Shown: positions 16,207 to 23,529, numbered from the stretch's first letter. The stretch is DNA of 31,588 nucleotides from TA-21 sp035620895 (GCA_035620895.1 DASPFY010000006.1:1-31588); one strand, 5' to 3'. Notes: generated by a model not told the origin, from the letters alone. Numbers and translations are program-made.

Positions 16207-16620
16207 ATGTTTGCCGAGAATAGAATAGTTAGTATCGTGGACGACGACCCTGGTATTACAATGTTTTTTCATGAGGCTTTACGAACTATTCCTGGAATTG
16301 CAATTTTTACTTTTACAGATCCTATTTTGGCACTCGAGCATTTTCAAGTCAAGGGTTATGCTTATGTGCTAGCTATATCTGATTTCAAAATGCCTGGCTT
16401 AAATGGTTTGGAATTGTTAAACAAGATAAAGGATTCGAATCGCTTCGTAAGAACGATACTAATGACTGCATTTACAATAGATGATAATCTATTTCAAGAA
16501 TATACTAAAAGGAAAATTATAAATGGATTCCTTCAGAAACCGATAGGTTTACACGATCTTGTTAAAGAGGTAAAAACTCAGTTGGATTCTTACGAATTCC
16601 AAAAAAAATATCCTTCCTAA
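16207..16620 (+). CDS. Stand-alone response regulator receiver protein 2
   Basis: 137 residues, a single receiver domain. Asp12 and Asp13 (SIVDDDPG), phosphoacceptor Asp59 (AISDFKMPG), Thr87 (ILMTAF) and Lys111 (FLQKP) are present. It is strongly similar to the receiver at 8128 along its whole length, so the two arose by duplication. Short basic tail, no output domain. Starts 6 bases after the unknown 90-residue protein gene. The partner kinase is not in the window. Confidence 0.9.
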   Translation: MFAENRIVSIVDDDPGITMFFHEALRTIPGIAIFTFTDPILALEHFQVKGYAYVLAISDFKMPGLNGLELLNKIKDSNRFVRTILMTAFTIDDNLFQEYTKRKIINGFLQKPIGLHDLVKEVKTQLDSYEFQKKYPS

Positions 16621-16721
16621 TAGCACAATCGTATAATATTTCTATTTCAAATTTCAATTGTTTATTCATCCATACTCTTTCTTATAATTTGTTGGGTATT
16701 GTCTTCTAACCAAATGTTTGA

Positions 16722-16811
16722 CTACAGGATAAGTATACTCGTCACGGCCCCTATTGTAAAAGCCAATAGAATCCCAAAGATTATCCATACCAATATTTTT
16801 CCTTTATTCAA
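16722..16811 (-). CDS. Possible single-pass membrane peptide
   Basis: 29 residues from a TTG at 16811: NKGKILVWIIFGILLAFTIG then AVTSILIL. A stop codon lies directly upstream in frame, so no longer version exists. Lys-rich N-terminus followed by one hydrophobic helix is a plausible micro-protein, but such short frames also arise by chance in AT-rich DNA. The perfect inverted repeat TACGCTAGAGCGTA (16824-16837) is just upstream. Confidence 0.3.
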   Translation of the reverse strand: MNKGKILVWIIFGILLAFTIGAVTSILIL

Positions 16812-16860
16812 TCACTATCGGCGTACGCTAGAGCGTATTAACTTTGCATACGACTGGATC

Positions 16861-16878
16861 ACTTATCACATGATAAGT
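16861..16878. promoter_or_regulatory. Inverted repeat ACTTATCA-CA-TGATAAGT
   Basis: A perfect 8-base inverted repeat with a 2-base spacer, ending 22 bases before the ATG of the small secreted protein at 16901. Position fits an operator overlapping the start of transcription. Confidence 0.4.
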
Positions 16879-16900
16879 AATACTTATTAAAGAAACGACA

Positions 16901-17056
16901 ATGTGTTCGGTAAGAGGAAATGAAATCAAACAATGTATTAGTTACGCTGTCTATTTTGGTGTTTCAGCCATGGCCATGGTTCCAATTGCTTATGCTATCG
17001 ATGTATATCAGAAAAATGAGCTGCCATTTGGCAAGCCTTATGAGGATTGGTTCTAG
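16901..17056 (+). CDS. Possible small secreted peptide
   Basis: 51 residues. A hydrophobic region (ISYAVYFGVSAMAMVPIAYA) is followed by IDVYQKNELPFGKPYEDWF, a short mature part. A second ATG in the other frame (16921, MKSNNVLVTLSILVF) gives a more classic signal-peptide start and would join the same ending if one T were added in the TTT run near 16963. So the true gene may carry a -1 frameshift. Family not recognised. Confidence 0.4.
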   Translation: MCSVRGNEIKQCISYAVYFGVSAMAMVPIAYAIDVYQKNELPFGKPYEDWF

Positions 17057-17559
17057 GAAATGGCTTTAGTTTATTATTAATAAGGATTATAACAGTGAAC
17101 AACATGTGGGGGTATTTCAGTACTAACTCTAAAGGTATCGATGTGTTCTTAATTCTCTTCCAAAATTTTCTCTCTGACGTTACCTTATAAAGAGACAAAA
17201 TATTTTTATAACAATCGCATCAATTGCCACGTTATCTTTGGAGTGATAACTAATTGTCTTTTATCCTTAAAACTATTTACATTACGAAAAATATAGATAC
17301 ACGTTTACTATTTAGAAAATATTGTAAATAAGCATCTGATTGGAAGTAATGAATCGAAGACACTGGACAAGTAAGAATACTCCGAAAAGTCCGACCAGTT
17401 GTATTAGTATATAACGAAAAAGTGTCTTTTAAAATGATTGATAAAGATAAAAAAATTCATGGTTTGATCTTATTTTGTAATTTTAGTATTTCATTTACTT
17501 TAATAGGTTAACTCTATGAGGATTGCATTAATATATCATATGAACCAAATTCTGTTCAC
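17057..17559. other. Region with no gene recognised
   Basis: About 500 AT-rich bases. I see no repeat copy and no convincing frame. A minus-strand frame (16995-17198) overlaps the small secreted peptide gene and looks like noise. Confidence 0.35.
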
Positions 17560-18306
17560 TTGTCAGTTTTAGTTCAAATTTCTGATATTCACGTAGGCAG
17601 TCTCTATAATTCATCTGTATTTGATAAGATTGTTGAAGAAGTCAATAGTATGAAACCTGATGCCATAGTAGTAACGGGCGATTTAACGGACGAAGGACTC
17701 CTCCCACAATTTGAGTTAGCGAGAAAGGAATTAGCGCGATTCGATTGCCAGAATCTAATTGTCATACCCGGCAATCACGATTACAGACACACAGGATATT
17801 TGCTGTACAAGAAATTCTTCCCAAGCAAGCAGATCCATGATATGGATGATGTAGTAGTAGTAACGCTCAGTACAGCAAGACCTGATAGAGACGAAGGAGA
17901 AGTCGGCTATAGACAACTATCGTGGATGCAGAACACTATCGATGAATTTGAAGGACAGCGCAAGAAAATAATTGTAGCTATGCATCACCATCTGATTGCG
18001 ATACCCGATACTGGTACTGATAAAATTTTAATCCTAGACGCGGGCGATGCTCTGAGGGCTTGCTTGGAATCGCATGTAGATCTTGTTTTATGTGGTCATA
18101 AACATCGCCCATGGATATGGAATCTTGGTCCCCTTCAGATTGCTTACGCGGGAAGTGCTAGCACCTCAAGATTTAGGGGATTCTTTCAAAATTCCTATAA
18201 CATAGTTGAAATAAAGAATGCAGATTTAACTGTCAAATTAAAGATAGTTGGCGGAGAAAGTATTCCGCTGTCAGATCTAGTTTCCAAGTATAAACCTTAT
18301 TCTTGA
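17560..18306 (+). CDS. Calcineurin-like metallophosphoesterase
   Basis: 248 residues from a TTG start. All metal-binding motifs of the family are visible: D-x-H (Asp9, His11 in ISDIHVG), GDLTDEG (Asp41), GNHD (71-74), a His in VAMHHHL, and GHKHRPW near the end. Two metal ions would hydrolyse a phosphoester; size and order resemble Icc/CpdA-like cyclic nucleotide or phospholipid phosphodiesterases. It is cytoplasmic with no signal peptide. The perfect hairpin at 18322-18339 follows 15 bases after the stop codon. Confidence 0.9.
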   Translation: MSVLVQISDIHVGSLYNSSVFDKIVEEVNSMKPDAIVVTGDLTDEGLLPQFELARKELARFDCQNLIVIPGNHDYRHTGYLLYKKFFPSKQIHDMDDVVVVTLSTARPDRDEGEVGYRQLSWMQNTIDEFEGQRKKIIVAMHHHLIAIPDTGTDKILILDAGDALRACLESHVDLVLCGHKHRPWIWNLGPLQIAYAGSASTSRFRGFFQNSYNIVEIKNADLTVKLKIVGGESIPLSDLVSKYKPYS

Positions 18307-18315
18307 TACTAGGTA

Positions 18316-18350
18316 AGGTTCCGATTGAATTTTCAATCGTATCCCGACGG
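18316..18350 (+). repeat. R5 element, copy a: long-hairpin variant of the tRNA-like tail
   Basis: AAGGTTC, then the perfect hairpin CGATTGAA-TT-TTCAATCG, then TATCCCGACGG. It looks like the R1 end (AAGGTTC..AATCCCGACGG) with the T-loop replaced by a longer hairpin. It follows the phosphoesterase gene and precedes zinc-finger cassette A. A relative with GACTGAATATTCAGTC is at 28332-28363. Confidence 0.6.
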
Positions 18351-18590
18351 TTTCAGATTTTTATCTGACATTATTACCAATATTAAGTAAAATAAAATCG
18401 ATCTATTAGCCTCTCAACCTATCTTGATTAAACTCTGGACTTCCATATTCACTGATCTTTGCCTTTCTCCCGTGGACCTTTTTATGAATTTGGAGACGCT
18501 CTTTTTCTTCGAATTGTGAACCACAAATCTTACATTTAAAGATCAACTTAATTTGTAACTTCAAACTTTTATAAAAAGAATTTCTTCTCC
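18351..18590 (-). repeat. Zinc-finger cassette, copy A (about 240 bases)
   Basis: Near-identical to 28094-28327 over its full length. It begins right after TCCCGACGG and opens with the hairpin TCAGAT-TTTT-ATCTGA (18353-18368). In copy B the stem is TAGAT-TTTT-ATCTA, where a C-G pair has become T-A, a compensatory change. It contains the gene at 18406-18546 and its likely promoter (TTTTTATAAAAG, read on the minus strand). Confidence 0.85.
18406..18546 (-). CDS. 46-residue C2H2 zinc-finger protein A
   Basis: Reads IFKCKICGSQFEEKERLQIH, then KKVHGRKAKISEYGSPEFN and QDRLRG. The finger is C-x2-C-x12-H-x3-H, the classical C2H2 spacing, at Cys5, Cys8, His21 and His25, followed by a basic segment (HGRKAK). 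It would bind DNA or another partner. The start here is a TTG where copy B has an ATG one codon farther out. A TATA-like TTTTATAAAAG about 25 bases upstream fits a leaderless message. Copy B (28148) differs at few positions. Confidence 0.75.
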   Translation of the reverse strand: MIFKCKICGSQFEEKERLQIHKKVHGRKAKISEYGSPEFNQDRLRG

Positions 18591-18614
18591 AAGATTAATT
18601 GGAATTTTTTGAAG

Positions 18615-18746
18615 TCAATTCTGGCCATTTTTTCTGTATTCTTGCCGGCATGTGTCATGAAAGAAATATAACATATCAAGGTCCTTAATGTCCATGTTAA
18701 TACCGCAGTACTTGCAAATTCTTGAGCCCTTGAAATAATTTTCCAT
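18615..18746 (-). CDS. 43-residue zinc-binding micro-protein
   Basis: Reads MENYFKGSRICKYCGINMDI, then KDLDMLYFFHDTCRQEYRKN. Cys11 and Cys14 with His30 and Cys33 (C-x2-C, H-x2-C) make one zinc-finger-like site. It lies directly upstream of zinc-finger gene A on the same strand, 69 bases apart, but outside the duplicated cassette. Possibly a binding domain for nucleic acid or protein; unknown family. Confidence 0.6.
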   Translation of the reverse strand: MENYFKGSRICKYCGINMDIKDLDMLYFFHDTCRQEYRKNGQN

Positions 18747-18857
18747 TAATGAAATTCTAATCTAAAATACACTGGTTAAACCTTTTCTATATAATATTGT
18801 AACCTCTCTGTGATAACGTAACAAGAATGAACAAAATAATGTTTCTATTATTTAGAT

Positions 18858-19817
18858 CTAATCAAAATTCTGGACTATCTCCTTAAAAAATATCTCCATT
18901 TGTTGTAGGTAGTCATTTACTGGCCAGAAATGGATACGTTTTACTCCTGATTCGTAAAGGAGAGAGATCTTCTTAAGGCATTGATCGGGAGAACCAAACA
19001 TCAGTAAATTATTCAGTTCATCAACCGACCTTCCTAGAGCTGGTGACAGTACATTTTTTACCATTCTCTGCACCTTTTCTTTATCATTATCTATATATCC
19101 AAACATTGTCATGAGAGAATTTTCAAATGACTCCACATTCTTATTCATCTCCCTTCTATAATTCAGAAGTAGCATCCATTTCTCTTTGAACTTGACCGGT
19201 GTAATGTTATAAGCTGAAGCCATCCAACCGTCCCCATATTTTGCCACCCTCCTTAATCCTTGTTCTGAACCCCAACTTGCTATCATGATAGGAGGACGAG
19301 GTTTTTGATATGGCTTAGGGTCAGTACGTGCTCCCTTCAATCTATAGTACTTACCATCATAATCTAGTAACTGTGAATCAGGCTCACCTCTTTCATTCCA
19401 AAGGGCGTGAATAACCTCTAAAGCCTCAGAAAACCTCTTCCACCGGTCTTCAAATGCAACTCCACAAGCATCATAGTCTCCTTTAGATGACCCTGGACCC
19501 AAGCCCACAAATAATCTGCCTGCAGATAAGATATCTATTGTTGATGAAGCTTTAGCGCAGATAACTGGATTCCTTATAACTATGTTCAGTATTGATGTAC
19601 CAATTTTGATCCTATTGGTAACAGCAGCAATTGCCGATAGGGAACTTATGGCATCAAGCCAACCCGTTCTGAAAACAGTATGATCATTCACACTTAATGA
19701 ATCGTATCCTAACTCTTCCGCCTTTTGTGCAAATGAGATTATCTGCTCTCTTGAAGTAGCCTCCCCTCGAACAAATCCCATCACGGGTAAATGTATTCCG
19801 AAGCTGATCAATTTCAT
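18858..19817 (-). CDS. LLM class (luciferase-like) F420- or FMN-dependent oxidoreductase
   Basis: 319 residues with the TIM-barrel pattern of the luciferase-like superfamily: GIHLPVMGFVRGEA, FAQKAEELGYDSLSVNDH, the IKIGTSILN strand, GRLFVGLGPGSSKGDYDACG and RPPIMIASWGSEQGLRRVAK. These are typical of F420-dependent enzymes such as methylenetetrahydromethanopterin reductase-like and glucose-6-phosphate dehydrogenase-like proteins, which are common in archaea that make F420. The cofactor and substrate are inferred from the family only. Starts at ATG 19817. Confidence 0.9.
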   Translation of the reverse strand: MKLISFGIHLPVMGFVRGEATSREQIISFAQKAEELGYDSLSVNDHTVFRTGWLDAISSLSAIAAVTNRIKIGTSILNIVIRNPVICAKASSTIDILSAGRLFVGLGPGSSKGDYDACGVAFEDRWKRFSEALEVIHALWNERGEPDSQLLDYDGKYYRLKGARTDPKPYQKPRPPIMIASWGSEQGLRRVAKYGDGWMASAYNITPVKFKEKWMLLLNYRREMNKNVESFENSLMTMFGYIDNDKEKVQRMVKNVLSPALGRSVDELNNLLMFGSPDQCLKKISLLYESGVKRIHFWPVNDYLQQMEIFFKEIVQNFD

Positions 19818-19999
19818 TTAAACTCTTAATGTAATTCATACATATAGTTGTAGATTATTAATGGAAATAGTCTTGTACCAATATTTAAGTTAATTTCGCC
19901 TGTACACCAAAAGGTCGTGTCATGAATTAGGATCGTATGAAGGAAGCTTGGATTGTTGATTAAATTCTGAAAATTTTTATACATGTCTCATTTACTTCA

Positions 20000-20317
20000 A
20001 TGTTGAGACCAACCAATAATGTTATTTCCGTATTTGCCCATGCAATTATTTTCCTGGTATTTTTTGTTCTGGGCTTTGATTATTATACCTCAGCCTCAGA
20101 GGATACCTCAACAGAAGTAACAGAGGATATAGAAGCTCAGGACATTTAGGCATTAATTCAATCCGCTTCGCAATATGTTAATTAGACAGCAAAGGCAATA
20201 GAAAGCGGAAATTCTACTGAGGCACTTGAACTTCTGGCCCAAATTCGTGCAGAGTTAAACAATATAAATGGGAACATAACAGATCTTATCTTCTCTGTTT
20301 CCGAGACACCGCCATAG
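20000..20317 (+). pseudogene. Membrane-anchored or secreted protein with two in-frame TAG codons
   Basis: From ATG 20000 (MLRPTNNVISVFAHAIIFLV) a hydrophobic helix is followed by an acidic stretch (SEDTSTEVTEDIEAQDI). TAG then occurs at 20147-20149 and 20183-20185. Between and after them the same frame reads like protein: ALIQSASQYVN, then TAKAIESGNSTEALELLAQI and RAELNNINGNITDLIF, ending at TAG 20317. Glutamine (CAG) at both sites gives a smooth helical sequence, so two C-to-T changes would explain both. A TATA-like AAATTTTTATAC lies about 25 bases upstream. Most likely a recent pseudogene; amber readthrough is the alternative. Confidence 0.65.
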
Positions 20318-20375
20318 ATTAAAATTGAGAATCTCGATTTCGTCTGCGTGCTTACTCGTTCGCACATGGAGGAAC

Positions 20376-20439
20376 AAAAAAGCTAAATACCAAGTTGGTA
20401 GAACCCTGGTACATGCAAGATTCCAATCCCGACGGGCTC
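20376..20439 (+). repeat. R1 repeat, copy d (tRNA-like)
   Basis: AAAAAAGCTAAATACCAAG, TTGGTAGAACCCTGGTAC, ATGCAAGATTCCAATCCCG, ACGGGCTC. This copy most resembles a tRNA with a D-arm-like AGCTAAATACCAAGTTGGTA. It lies 56 bases 3' of the minus-strand Met-rich gene. Confidence 0.8.
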
Positions 20440-20494
20440 ATAAAATAATGTTTACCAATGACTAGGCAAGTTATTCTAAAGTGATGAAATAAAA

Positions 20495-20701
20495 TTAGAG
20501 TTGGTCAAACATGGAAATCATTTTGTTTGCCATCTCTTTTTTTAATTTTTCCTTTGTTTCTGGACTGGCTCCTGCAAACACCTTATTCAAGCACTTTGGC
20601 ATCATTGTAGAACAAAATTGAACACGTTCTTCTACTGACATTCCTGAAAACATTTTACCCATCATTTCCTCCATCATGCCATGCATATCCTCAGGTTTCA
20701 T
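20495..20701 (-). CDS. Met-rich small protein
   Basis: 68 residues: MKPEDMHGMMEEMMGKMFSG, then VQFCSTMMPKCLNKVF and a Lys-rich helix. Nine of the first 21 residues are Met or His, and Cys30 and Cys37 form a C-x6-C pair. This composition suggests a metal (copper) binding function, but the family is not recognised. It starts 7 bases after the stop of the membrane protein gene at 20709, so they form an operon. No signal peptide, so cytoplasmic. An R1 element lies 3' of it. Confidence 0.75.
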   Translation of the reverse strand: MKPEDMHGMMEEMMGKMFSGMSVEERVQFCSTMMPKCLNKVFAGASPETKEKLKKEMANKMISMFDQL

Positions 20702-20708
20702 ATTGTTA

Positions 20709-21107
20709 CTATTGCCTCCCTGAAGTTCCCTTACTTAATGCCATCGCACCACCAATAATTCCAATGATAGCACCAACTATTGAAAGACCCATTCCAGTAA
20801 ATCCTATCACTGAAAATACCAAAACAACTATTCCCCACAGGGTAGTTTCTTGTGGTCGTGTATTCATCATTACTGCTCCCAGAATAACCAAAATTCCTGC
20901 AATGAGCGGTATGCCGAAGAACCAACCTGCCGTCATTGTGCCCATCATACCTCTCATCATTCCTCCTCCCATCATCCCACCTGTCCATGTCTGAATGTTT
21001 GAAAAGATTAGTCCCAACAGTATGCTTCCAAATATGATTAGTATTCCACCTACTAACGATAGGGCAAAAGCCGAGGAGGATGTTTTTTCAGATACGGTTT
21101 GTCCCAT
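20709..21107 (-). CDS. Membrane protein with Met-rich extracytoplasmic loop
   Basis: 132 residues with four hydrophobic helices (about 13-35, 60-80, 88-108, 109-125). Between the first two lies TGGMMGGGMMRGMMGTM, a methionine/glycine loop that could bind copper. The pattern resembles small membrane proteins of the DUF4064/DUF6114 kind, but this is a resemblance only. It is the first gene of an operon with the Met-rich gene at 20495. A tandem ATTGCA array lies 39-57 bases upstream of the start. Confidence 0.75.
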   Translation of the reverse strand: MGQTVSEKTSSSAFALSLVGGILIIFGSILLGLIFSNIQTWTGGMMGGGMMRGMMGTMTAGWFFGIPLIAGILVILGAVMMNTRPQETTLWGIVVLVFSVIGFTGMGLSIVGAIIGIIGGAMALSKGTSGRQ

Positions 21108-21145
21108 GCTTAATTTGCTCGACTATCAAAGATAAGAGGCACGTC

Positions 21146-21164
21146 TGCAATGCAATGCAATGCC
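21146..21164. promoter_or_regulatory. Tandem TGCAA array upstream of the Met-rich membrane operon
   Basis: TGCAATGCAATGCAATGCC, three and a half 5-base units, at 39-57 bases upstream of the ATG at 21107. On the gene's strand it reads ATTGCATTGCATTGCA, the same half-site as the palindrome between the YHS genes. It may be an operator. Confidence 0.35.
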
Positions 21165-21401
21165 ATCTAAATTTGCATAAATAAATAAAAAGAAGAGACA
21201 AGTCCAGATCTAAAAAAGATTCTTACGCATTGACTCAATAAATAAATGACTGGTGATATGGTGGAATATTGTTATGAACTAGATAAATCTAAATAAATCC
21301 CACTACTCGTCGTTTTAGAGTTCACAAGTTGAAAACAAATCGTTCTTCAGAGTAAAATCATAAATATTTATTACATTATTCATGACTATGCCTCTCAGGA
21401 C

Positions 21402-22433
21402 TTGGTCAAAGAAGTCGATAATATAAAAATAACAATTTTGATGGATAATGTAACAGATTTATTATTACCTAGTTCACCAGTCGTACAACGACCACCAATA
21501 ATAAGTAATCAAAGATTTAAAAAACCACCAATTGCGGAACATGGTTTTTCAGCAGTGATAGAAATATTATATATACATGGAAATCAGAAACTAGTGAATA
21601 AATTTCTATTTGATACCGGAGTTAGTGAAAATGGTATTATTTATAATGCAGACATCTTTGGCATAAACTTTGAAGATATTGAAACAATAGTATTAAGTCA
21701 CGGACATATTGATCATATTTCAGGGCTTGTAAGTGTATTAAAAAGGATAAACAAACCAACAAGAACTATAATACATCCAGATGTATTACTAAAGCGATGG
21801 GTTGTATTTCCGGGCAACAATAAAGCAAAATTAGATACCTTGAATGAAGAAGAAATCAGAAACGTTAACGGTTTAATAATTAAAAACAATACCACAAATT
21901 ATTTACCATATAAAGAGCCATTTATCAATAACAATAAAAAAGATTATGAGGATAATCACAATCAACGGGATGTGGATAATAGAAGGATATTGATAACTGG
22001 AGAAATACCCAGAATTACATCTTTTGAGAAAGGATTTCCATTGCAGTACAAAGAAGGAAGGAAAGACACGGACCTCATACCCGATCCCCTTGTTAAAGAC
22101 GATCAAGCATTGGTAATGAATCTAAAGAATAAGGGTTTGGTTATATTAAGTGGCTGTGGGCATTCGGGAATAATAAATACTATAAAATATGCTATCAAGG
22201 TTACCGGAATTAGAAAAATTTTTGCAGTTATTGGTGGATTTCATTTAACAGGAAAGGGATATGAGAATATCATTTCTTTGACAATAAACGAGCTCAACAC
22301 AATTGACCCTGAGTATATTATTCCATGTCACTGTACTGGATGGAAAGCATCTAATGAAATAATTAACAAGATGCCACAAAAATATATTCAAACAAGTGTC
22401 GGATCTACATTTATTTTTAATTCAATGGAGTAA
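21402..22433 (+). CDS. Metallo-beta-lactamase-fold hydrolase
   Basis: 343 residues, counted from a TTG at 21402 (an ATG at 21441 would remove 13 residues). The active-site motif SHGHIDH (His100, His102, Asp104, His105) is complete. Further metal ligands are His254 in GCGHSG, His281 in GGFHL and His310 in PCHCTG. This layout matches the archaeal branch annotated as dihydropterin-ribofuranosylaminobenzene phosphate synthase-like or ribonuclease-like MBL proteins. The segment 165-200 is Asn-rich and may be a surface loop. Substrate unknown. Confidence 0.9.
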   Translation: MVKEVDNIKITILMDNVTDLLLPSSPVVQRPPIISNQRFKKPPIAEHGFSAVIEILYIHGNQKLVNKFLFDTGVSENGIIYNADIFGINFEDIETIVLSHGHIDHISGLVSVLKRINKPTRTIIHPDVLLKRWVVFPGNNKAKLDTLNEEEIRNVNGLIIKNNTTNYLPYKEPFINNNKKDYEDNHNQRDVDNRRILITGEIPRITSFEKGFPLQYKEGRKDTDLIPDPLVKDDQALVMNLKNKGLVILSGCGHSGIINTIKYAIKVTGIRKIFAVIGGFHLTGKGYENIISLTINELNTIDPEYIIPCHCTGWKASNEIINKMPQKYIQTSVGSTFIFNSME

Positions 22434-22756
22434 AACAAAATTACAATATTTAACTTGTACAATAATAATCTATTACACTAGTTTCCGAAATCATTGGTAA
22501 AAATCAAGTTTGGTTGTAATTGCAATTTTAGAAGTATTTTTATCTCAATTAAAATAATTAATTTCTACAAGACCAAGAGCGATGTCAAATTTGTGCCATA
22601 ACTACTGGTCCTATTTTAGAATACTGAACTTGAGTATCTGGATGGTACGAATCCTTTCTAAATAACAATTTTGGATTCGAATTGTTAACAATGCGATTCC
22701 CGACGGCTGAGCATCTGCGTGTTAAATTTATATTTTTTAATTGTTCCTTGTACAGG
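22434..22756. other. Intergenic region with R2 copy a
   Basis: AT-rich, convergent genes on both sides. R2a (22672-22722) is the only recognisable element. T-rich ATTTTTTAATTG at about 22732-22743 may end the receiver transcript. Confidence 0.4.
22672..22722 (+). repeat. R2 repeat, copy a
   Basis: TTGGATTCGAATTGTTAAC, AATGCGATTCCCGACGGCTGA. Core palindrome ATTGTTAACAAT. The tail ATTCCCGACGG is that of R1. Upstream AATCCTTTCTAAATAACAAT also resembles the flank of copy c. Lies 35 bases 3' of the truncated receiver gene. Confidence 0.75.
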
Positions 22757-23032
22757 TTAAAACCTCTCAATTTCTCTTTTTGCATGTTCTTTAATGCTAC
22801 TGATTAGTTTTAGGGGGTCTACAGGCTTGCGAATGAACTGATTTAATTTTAGCTCAGGTAATATAGAAATTATCTCGGGTGAAATATCAAGTGCTGTTAT
22901 AAATACAATTCGAACGTTCGGATTAAAGGCCTTTAATTGCTGATATAATTCAAATCCATTTAGACCAGGCATCCATATATCGGTAACAATCAAATCATAG
23001 TGGACCGGTCGTCGTTGGTAAACCAAGGGCAA
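22757..23032 (-). CDS. Response regulator receiver, N-terminally truncated
   Basis: 91 residues from a TTG at 23032. The phosphoacceptor Asp18 (DLIVTDIWMPG), Thr46 (IVFITAL) and Lys69 (FIRKP) are present, but the first beta-strand and the acidic pair, some 40-45 residues, are absent. The start lies inside the membrane gene at 22995-23339 in another frame, so the sequence upstream belongs to that gene. This suggests a deletion joining two genes. Without the acidic pocket it should not bind Mg2+ or take phosphate normally. Confidence 0.65.
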   Translation of the reverse strand: MPLVYQRRPVHYDLIVTDIWMPGLNGFELYQQLKAFNPNVRIVFITALDISPEIISILPELKLNQFIRKPVDPLKLISSIKEHAKREIERF

Positions 23033-23339
23033 CTGTTACGAAATAGGAGACTATCCATACAATGACAGCAATAATTGCAGATCTAGTCCAACTAAGACCA
23101 TTTAAACCTTTTAATGCAAATAGCCAAGCTATGCCTCCAATTACTATTGCTAATAATCCATGACCTAAGAGATAATATGTTATAATTCAAACTAACGTTC
23201 CTATTAGTGCTGTTACGAACGCTTTTCCTATGTTTGTTCTTCTTCTAAATAACTTGGTTACAACATAAATTATAATCGTTGAAATTACTAGACCTATTAC
23301 GAAAATGACGACTGGATTATCTATTACTAACGAGGCCAT
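22995..23339 (-). pseudogene. Membrane protein interrupted by an in-frame TGA
   Basis: From ATG 23339 the frame has 115 codons: MASLVIDNPVVIFVIGLVIS, TIIIYVVTKLFRRRTNIGKA, FVTALIGTLV, then TGA at 23187-23189, then IITYYLLGHGLLAIVIGGIA, WLFALKGLNGLSWTRS and AIIAVIVWIVSYFVTVALGL. The TGA sits inside a hydrophobic helix where a Trp (TGG) would suit. Three or four membrane helices. The frame ends at 22995, overlapping the start of the truncated receiver by 38 bases. Family unknown. Not visible as one open frame, so easily missed. Confidence 0.6.
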
Positions 23340-23478
23340 TATGATCTAATTTAGTATGAAAAGCATAAATAGATATATAGATTTGGTGAAAAGGACTGCA
23401 CTTCATAAGAATAACGAGGCATTATCTATCTGCATCAATATTAAACATCAGAGCTTTGGATCGGATCAAAACAGATCA

Positions 23479-23529
23479 AGAATCCTAAATTAGAACCGAT
23501 AGCGTCATCGGTACCGATGAGCTCGAATG
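23479..23529 (+). repeat. R3 repeat, copy b
   Basis: AGAATCCTAAATTAGAACC, GATAGCGTCATCGGTACC, GATGAGCTCGAATG. Same order as copy a, with the GACGGGCCC tail changed to GATGAGCTC. Confidence 0.75.

Noticed and set aside
20000..20317. TAG codons as pyrrolysine sites
   Set aside because: No pyl genes are in the window, and Gln fits both positions. It remains only a remote possibility.
20376..20439. R1 copy d as a functional tRNA gene
   Set aside because: It has D-arm-like and T-arm-like parts, but no anticodon arm of proper length and no 5' acceptor strand pairing with the tail.
22672..22722. R2 as an integron attC site
   Set aside because: GTTAAC occurs, but the paired R and L boxes of attC cannot be laid out, and no integron integrase is seen.
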